Shown: positions 6,876-10,404 of the stretch, in pieces
Layout: each line of letters opens with the position of its first letter
How positions within the stretch are numbered: the stretch's first letter is position 1
NCBI GenBank assembly: GCA_947174825.1
Contig: CAMWKN010000020.1
Coordinates: forward strand, 1 to 10,404
Length of the DNA stretch: 10,404 nt
From: an uncultured Clostridium sp.
GTDB lineage: Bacteria; Bacillota_A; Clostridia; Lachnospirales; Lachnospiraceae
Direction: 5' to 3'
The notes under the pieces: generated by a model
Database searches by the model: none
Told to the model about the DNA's origin: nothing
Seen by the model: only the letters and a program-made list of their open reading frames with translations
Translations under genes and position numbers: made by a program

Positions 6876-6963
6876 CCTCTGTCACTATCCTCTCCAGTCA
6901 TCTTACTGCTATAGTATTTTAGCCTTTCCACTATCTATAAAAAGAATCTTGCAACAAAAAATT

Positions 6964-7662
6964 TCACATAGATGCATACTTTTTTCTGGTTGCAATATAC
7001 CGTCTTTTGGTCTCTGCGTATTTTCGTACACTAATATACGCTTTCTTGTCTCCGGGAAAATAAGCAAAAGAATTATCTAAATATTTTACAGCATTTAAAT
7101 TAACTAAGTAGGATTTATGACAGCGAAAGAAACCATATTCTTCCAGCTGTTCCTCCAGATTTGTAATGGATTCATAACAATCATACTTTGCATCTTTCGT
7201 GGTAATGGAACAGCACCTGCCGATTGTTTCAATAAAGAAAATGTCTTTTATTAAAACGGACTTTACCGTTTGACCATTTTTTCCGATCAAAGAAAAATGA
7301 TTTCTCTTATTTATTTCCCCAATTTTATCAAAAGCCTCCTCTAATTCCTCCTTCATTTTTGCTTTATCAATATAACGAAAAGCATCTACCAGATACCCTT
7401 TTCTGGCATAATCCAAATGTGTTGTTAAGATCAAGACAATACTAGAAAAGTATTTCTTTTTGTACTGAATTATAGTATCAAAACCATCCATTCCCGGCAT
7501 ATCAATATCCATTAACACAACATCAAATGCCATATTTTTATGTAAAAAAGCATTCCCTGAGGAAAATACTTCAATTTGATCTGTTACTTTTGTATACTTC
7601 TGCACAGTTTTATATGCAGCAACCCTCCAATCATTTTCGTCATCTATTATTGCTATCTTCAT
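6964..7662 (-). CDS. LytTR-family response regulator (AgrA-like)
   Basis: This 232-aa transcription factor receives phosphate from the adjacent kinase. The receiver domain (1-115) has acidic pocket D7/D8, phospho-acceptor D52 (VLMDIDMPGMDG), T80 and K100. The LytTR DNA-binding domain (about 125-228) has the diagnostic FFRCHKSYLVNLNAVKYL segment at 178-195. Such domains bind two 9-bp direct repeats about 12 bases apart, and a matching pair lies upstream of the kinase gene. The start at 7662 is set by GAGGG about 9 bases upstream and by the MKIAIIDDE beginning; a start seven codons earlier lacks a site. The gene overlaps the end of the kinase gene by 23 bases, implying translational coupling. 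Confidence 0.93.
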   Translation of the reverse strand: MKIAIIDDENDWRVAAYKTVQKYTKVTDQIEVFSSGNAFLHKNMAFDVVLMDIDMPGMDGFDTIIQYKKKYFSSIVLILTTHLDYARKGYLVDAFRYIDKAKMKEELEEAFDKIGEINKRNHFSLIGKNGQTVKSVLIKDIFFIETIGRCCSITTKDAKYDCYESITNLEEQLEEYGFFRCHKSYLVNLNAVKYLDNSFAYFPGDKKAYISVRKYAETKRRYIATRKKYASM

Positions 7663-8971
7663 TTTGTATACCCTCGTTTTCATTATTTAATGTCACGGAT
7701 ACAATAAATTGATCCTCTATCACTTCAATGTCTATCAGTCCTCTGCACTTTTTCACACTATCCATTACATTTTTCATACCCCATCCGTGGTAATTTTGAT
7801 CATTTTTAGAAGTTTGCAAACTGCCTTTCTCAATGCGATTGGAGCAGCTAAAATAATTACCAATTTCAACAATAATCTCCTCTTGGGTATAACGGCAAAT
7901 AACCCAGATTTTCCGCTTATTTGTTTTCTCTGCTGCCTCAATAGCGTTATTTAGCAGATTGGAAAATATGGTACATAAATGATATACGCTTATATTACAC
8001 CGGGCTGGTAAATGTCCCGTAATTTCCATTTTTATCTGCTTTTCCCGCGCCTCACTATCCGCTTTACTCAATACTGCATTCACAATGTCATTTCCCACAT
8101 GCACATGATTCCCTAAATCATCCACCCTGCCTATCAGTTCTTGAAAATACTCTTCAAATTCCCGGTTTTTTCCTTCGTTTTTCAATTTATTCAGAAAATA
8201 CAAATGACCTCTGATATCATGCCTAAATTTCTTTGTTTCTTGTTCTTGATCCCGCAAATATTCATAATATTTTACCTGTTCCTCCAGATATTGTGCAATA
8301 ATTTGTTCCTTCTCCTGATAACTATTTCTAGACACTAGTAATAGAATTACTGCTGCTAATTGAATAAAAATACCAATTACCACGGCAGTATAAATAACGG
8401 TATAAAAAAACTGATGTTTGGAAGATTGCTGTTCTAAAGTTACGTTAACCATCAAAAAAGAAACCATCATATCTACCATCAGTATTATTGTAAAAAATAT
8501 CAAATCTTTAACACCGATTTTTCTAATACCATCTTTATTACTCAGCTTTTGCAATACTTCTCCAACCACATATATAACACTAACTGATAAAATTGTTGCA
8601 AACAGTTCCTCTATAAGTATACTATGAATATTAAAAAGCGACTCAAAAACATTCATAATCGAAAGGGAAATCAAATCTATAAGTTCTACAATTACGGAAA
8701 CCCAAAAAGCACAAATGGTTAATTTTTTCCAATCATCCAAAAAATATATAATTACAACAATTTCTATACATAATAAATAGATTAATAATGCAATTGTAGT
8801 ATAACTTTCAATTGCATTATTAATCATGGAAGCAAGTGTTATTATCATGAATATTTTATAATAACCATACTTATTCTCTGCCCTTTTTGGCAAACACAAA
8901 TAAGTTCTACAGATTATCAAAATTTCTGCTATATGTAAAATATTCGTAATGACTTTACACAGTATATCCAT
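7640..8971 (-). CDS. AgrC-like sensor histidine kinase (HPK10, GHKL ATPase)
   Basis: This 443-aa membrane kinase comprises a sensor of about seven spans (roughly 5-25, 39-56, 59-78, 86-107, 117-137, 153-176, 188-213). A coiled-coil linker (215-247) leads to the dimerisation region with phospho-acceptor His251 (FRHDIRGH). The GHKL ATP-binding domain has the N-box NLLNNAIEA at 338-346 and G-box GWGMKNV at 396-402. A polytopic N-terminus without an extracellular loop domain, plus an HPK10 kinase core, is the design of AgrC/ComD-type peptide receptors. The start at 8971 has AGGAG 6 bases upstream. It forms an operon with the LytTR regulator. No agrB or agrD is present; the candidate signal is the tiny Trp-rich ORF just upstream. 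That the ligand is a peptide is inferred from the family. Confidence 0.92.
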   Translation of the reverse strand: MDILCKVITNILHIAEILIICRTYLCLPKRAENKYGYYKIFMIITLASMINNAIESYTTIALLIYLLCIEIVVIIYFLDDWKKLTICAFWVSVIVELIDLISLSIMNVFESLFNIHSILIEELFATILSVSVIYVVGEVLQKLSNKDGIRKIGVKDLIFFTIILMVDMMVSFLMVNVTLEQQSSKHQFFYTVIYTAVVIGIFIQLAAVILLLVSRNSYQEKEQIIAQYLEEQVKYYEYLRDQEQETKKFRHDIRGHLYFLNKLKNEGKNREFEEYFQELIGRVDDLGNHVHVGNDIVNAVLSKADSEAREKQIKMEITGHLPARCNISVYHLCTIFSNLLNNAIEAAEKTNKRKIWVICRYTQEEIIVEIGNYFSCSNRIEKGSLQTSKNDQNYHGWGMKNVMDSVKKCRGLIDIEVIEDQFIVSVTLNNENEGIQNEDSNNR

Positions 8972-8984
8972 CTCTTTCTCCTAA

Positions 8985-9021
8985 TTAATAAATATCTGTT
9001 ATTATAGCACATATTTATTAA
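8985..9021 (-). promoter_or_regulatory. Proximal kinase promoter within an 11-bp dyad
   Basis: An extended -10, TGCTATAAT (9009-9001), lies in the 15-base loop of a perfect 11-bp inverted repeat, TTAATAAATAT (8985-8995) and ATATTTATTAA (9011-9021). The -35 position has no good match. As RNA from an upstream start, the dyad would fold just before the kinase ribosome binding site (8982-8978); as DNA, it could be an operator. Confidence 0.5.
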
Positions 9022-9044
9022 ATACGGAGATTTTGGTCTATGAG

Positions 9045-9086
9045 CTACCACCAGCTCTTAAACCACTTATACCATCTCGCTACCAA
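9045..9086 (-). CDS. Putative 13-aa Trp-rich cationic peptide (signal or leader peptide)
   Basis: The frame reads MVARWYKWFKSWW then TAG, starting at TTG. Four of 13 residues are Trp, plus Tyr and Phe, with three positive and no negative charges; WYK-WFK is an internal repeat and the end is a WW pair. GGAAAGGAAGG (9100-9090) lies 4 bases before the TTG, or 8 if counted from its first AAAGG. No ATG or GTG is available in frame, and a stop lies 42 bases upstream. The ORF begins about 40 bases after the predicted start of a LytTR-controlled transcript and precedes the AgrC-like kinase gene by 73 bases. It could be a leaderless pheromone, a Trp-sensing leader peptide, or chance. A 5-bp hairpin GAGCT/AGCTC overlaps the tandem Trp codons and stop. 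No exporter is seen. Confidence 0.35.
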   Translation of the reverse strand: MVARWYKWFKSWW

Positions 9087-9133
9087 CGGTCCTTCCTTTC
9101 CGTATATACTATTGTATTGTCCGGACTATCTAC

Positions 9134-9161
9134 ATCATATCGATTATTTTTGCAATGTAAA
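9134..9161 (-). promoter_or_regulatory. Distal promoter of the peptide-kinase-regulator unit
   Basis: On the minus strand, TTTACA (9161-9156) is followed after 16 bases by TATGAT (9139-9134). Transcription would start near 9127, giving about 40 bases of leader to the Trp-rich ORF and about 155 to the kinase. The -35 starts 10 bases after the nearer LytTR box. Confidence 0.6.
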
Positions 9162-9171
9162 TACTTTTTGC

Positions 9172-9201
9172 ATGAACGTTTGAAAAATCGACACAAACGT
9201 T
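9172..9201 (-). promoter_or_regulatory. Paired LytTR (AgrA-type) binding boxes
   Basis: Read on the minus strand, AACGTTTGT (9201-9193) and AACGTTCAT (9180-9172) are separated by exactly 12 bases. Both fit the consensus [TA][AC][CA]GTTN[AG][TG] for LytTR regulators with no mismatch, at the canonical 21-base period. They sit directly upstream of the -35 of the promoter leading to this locus's own kinase and LytTR regulator, indicating positive autoregulation. A third AACGTT at 9231-9236 is 30 bases beyond and out of the regular spacing. Confidence 0.75.
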
Positions 9202-9251
9202 GGTTTAATTAGCAAACCAATTCATTAAATAACGTTGATAATATATTATAA

Positions 9252-9287
9252 GAAATAAAAAAACTGCCTAGCTGTTCCAGACAGTTT
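9252..9287 (-). terminator. Rho-independent terminator of the Rpn-like gene
   Basis: On the minus strand, AAACTGTCT (9287-9279) pairs with AGGCAGTTT (9269-9261) with one mismatch and a 9-base loop, followed by seven T (9263-9257) and ATTTC. It lies about 110 bases past the stop of the nuclease gene. The stretch 9288-9395 between them holds no convincing gene. Confidence 0.75.
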
Positions 9288-9395
9288 ATATTGTATGATG
9301 TTGTTAATCTATTCTATAAATAACAACCCAATTCACTTTACCATAGCTTCCTCTGTTTTGATCAAATAATCAAGAATATGTTTTCAAAAATATTT

Positions 9396-10223
9396 CTATC
9401 GTTTCAGTGTCTTTATTTCCTCCAAACTCAACCCTGACAAACCAGCAATCTCTTCTAACGCATATCTCCCACTCTCCAACATGCTCTGTACTACTGATTT
9501 AATACCTTCCATCTTTCCCTCCATCTTTCCTTCCATCTTTCCCTCCTCAAAGGATTCTATCCTCATCTCTTCAATCACTTTACACATAATCGCAACCCCC
9601 TTTTTATTTTCTTTAAAAAACCGCACTCGATCTGCCAACACATCATAATACATATCATCTGGATTTGTACAGAAAAAATCATGCATCAATTTACCAATTG
9701 GCGTATTATCCCGATATGCACCATTCACATACACAATATGAGATCCATCGCAAAAGGGGTCTCCAGTTTCCATGATATGACGCTCTACATGATACACAGA
9801 CTTTCCCTGTTTCAATACATCATTTTCTGTAATAAATACCACATATGTTTCTGACAGTTTATCAAAATCTTCGCTTTTTTTCAACAAATTGATATCCATC
9901 ATGCTACTATGATATCTTGCTCTTTTTCGTCCTGCCCCCCTATCTGATCGTTGTATCTCACAATTGTATTGTATTCCCATACCATTGCTAGCCAAAACGT
10001 CAAAGCGTACAGAACGATTCAACATATTTTCCACAAAAACCTGTGTCCGAACATCCTCTACCTGTAATGCAGGCTGATCCAGCACAATCTGCAATACCAA
10101 CTCGATACACTCCTGTTCATCCTCAAAGCATATCGTCATAAAATCATCATCGATCAAACGAAAGGCCTGAATACGCTCTAAATCCTCCTGATGCTTTCGA
10201 TCAATTATTTCTGTTACTGTCAA
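9396..10223 (-). CDS. Rpn/PD-(D/E)XK nuclease family protein ('transposase'-like)
   Basis: This 275-aa protein belongs to the recombination-promoting nuclease / PD-(D/E)XK 'transposase' family common in clostridia; members tested elsewhere are DNA endonucleases. The nuclease core is seen as D75 (VRFDVLA) followed by E89-x-Q91 (YNCEIQ), with Gln in place of the usual Lys, as is common in this family. An RARYHSSMMD helix (101-110) and a central GSHIVYVNGAYRDN segment are also typical. A GKME tandem repeat (228-239) precedes a C-terminal helical pair (LEEIAGLSGLSLEEI). The start is a TTG at 10223 with AGAGGG 7 bases upstream; an in-frame stop lies about eight codons before it and no ATG is suitable before residue 29. 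It stands alone with its own promoter and terminator, and no terminal inverted repeats are seen. Confidence 0.85.
   Translation of the reverse strand: MTVTEIIDRKHQEDLERIQAFRLIDDDFMTICFEDEQECIELVLQIVLDQPALQVEDVRTQVFVENMLNRSVRFDVLASNGMGIQYNCEIQRSDRGAGRKRARYHSSMMDINLLKKSEDFDKLSETYVVFITENDVLKQGKSVYHVERHIMETGDPFCDGSHIVYVNGAYRDNTPIGKLMHDFFCTNPDDMYYDVLADRVRFFKENKKGVAIMCKVIEEMRIESFEEGKMEGKMEGKMEGIKSVVQSMLESGRYALEEIAGLSGLSLEEIKTLKR
9505..9546. repeat. 12-bp tandem repeat inside the Rpn-like gene, 3.5 copies
   Basis: Units CCTTCCATCTTT, CCCTCCATCTTT and CCTTCCATCTTT plus half a unit encode the repeated GKME tetrapeptide. The two third-position variants alternate. Copy changes would keep the frame and alter the length of the charged linker. 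Confidence 0.85.
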
Positions 10224-10323
10224 TGCCCCACCCTCTTTGTATCTATGCTATAATTTATTTTTTCCCAATACACTGATGTAATTTTGTATCATTAATATGA
10301 CATGTAATTCGCAAATCATATAT

Positions 10324-10352
10324 ATTATATCATATGTTTATAAGCATGTCAA
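10324..10352 (-). promoter_or_regulatory. Consensus sigma-A promoter of the Rpn-like gene
   Basis: On the minus strand, TTGACA (10352-10347) is followed after exactly 17 bases by TATAAT (10329-10324), with TG one base before the -10. Both hexamers are perfect. Transcription would start near 10317, leaving a leader of about 95 bases. The AAACAA-CAT-TTGTTT dyad at 10363-10377 lies just upstream. Confidence 0.85.
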
Positions 10353-10404
10353 CAATTTCTAAAAACAACATTTGTTTCAGAAAATCATTCTCATAATACT
10401 ACAT

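Noticed and set aside
8972..9058. A GTG-start minus-strand frame running from about 9051 into the kinase gene
   Set aside because: It lacks a properly spaced ribosome binding site and overlaps the well-supported kinase start in another frame.
9040..9183. A 47-codon plus-strand ORF antisense to the Trp-rich ORF and LytTR boxes
   Set aside because: Only a weak, distant GGAG precedes it, no plus-strand promoter is visible, and the His/Tyr-rich product resembles no AgrD or other signal precursor. It also overlaps well-supported minus-strand control sites.
9231..9236. A third AACGTT as part of a three-box LytTR array
   Set aside because: It is 35 bases from the next box, not about 21, and its minus-strand flank breaks the consensus; on the plus strand it fits but no promoter follows.
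9333..9383. A minus-strand reading of about 16 codons (KHILDYLIKTEEAMVK) after the Rpn-like gene
   Set aside because: It has no start or ribosome binding site in frame and is too short; it may be a gene remnant but cannot be distinguished from chance.
9396..10223. The Rpn-like gene as part of an insertion sequence
   Set aside because: No terminal inverted repeats or target duplication flank it; it has its own promoter and terminator like an ordinary gene.

Overview
The window looks like the chromosome of a low-GC anaerobic Firmicute, most likely a clostridial gut commensal of the Lachnospiraceae type. This is inferred from clean AGGAGG-type ribosome binding sites, sigma-A promoters, U-rich intrinsic terminators, an L10-leader attenuator, a BceAB-type transporter, an AgrC/LytTR pair and an Rpn/PD-(D/E)XK 'transposase' gene. 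I cannot name the species. All genes lie on the minus strand except a tRNA-Lys and one small ORF.

Layout, left to right in plus coordinates: tRNA-Lys(CTT) with its terminator (43-164); a short-chain dehydrogenase (252-1010); a 47-codon Cys-rich small ORF on the plus strand (1296-1439), whose last codons form one arm of the ribosomal operon terminator; rplL and rplJ (1477-2458) behind an L10-type leader with attenuator and a sigma-A promoter (2532-2709); a BceB-like permease and BceA-like ATPase (2802-5517) with a promoter and a palindromic operator of BceR/GraR type but no two-component system next to them; a small DUF2383-like helical protein with its own terminator (5646-6136); an unrecognised single-span membrane protein (6318-6875); a LytTR response regulator and an AgrC-like histidine kinase (6964-8971) with overlapping genes; a 424-base regulatory region (8972-9395); and an Rpn-family nuclease gene (9396-10223) behind a consensus promoter.

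The most interesting part is 8985-9204, upstream of the kinase. On the minus strand, two 9-bp elements (AACGTTTGT, 12 bases, AACGTTCAT) match the AgrA/LytTR direct-repeat consensus and its usual spacing. Ten bases further on is a promoter (TTTACA, 16 bases, TATGAT). The predicted transcript first meets a purine-rich ribosome binding site and a 13-codon TTG-start ORF encoding a cationic, Trp-rich peptide (MVARWYKWFKSWW). It then runs through a second promoter set inside an 11-bp dyad and into the kinase and regulator. No agrB or agrD is present. The arrangement suggests a self-activating regulatory circuit whose signal or leader could be this tiny peptide. The LytTR boxes are well supported by the sequence; translation and function of the peptide are inference.

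The other circuits look conventional. L10 autogenous attenuation would control rplJL. A BceR-like regulator encoded elsewhere would activate the transporter, probably for defence against cell-wall-active peptides.
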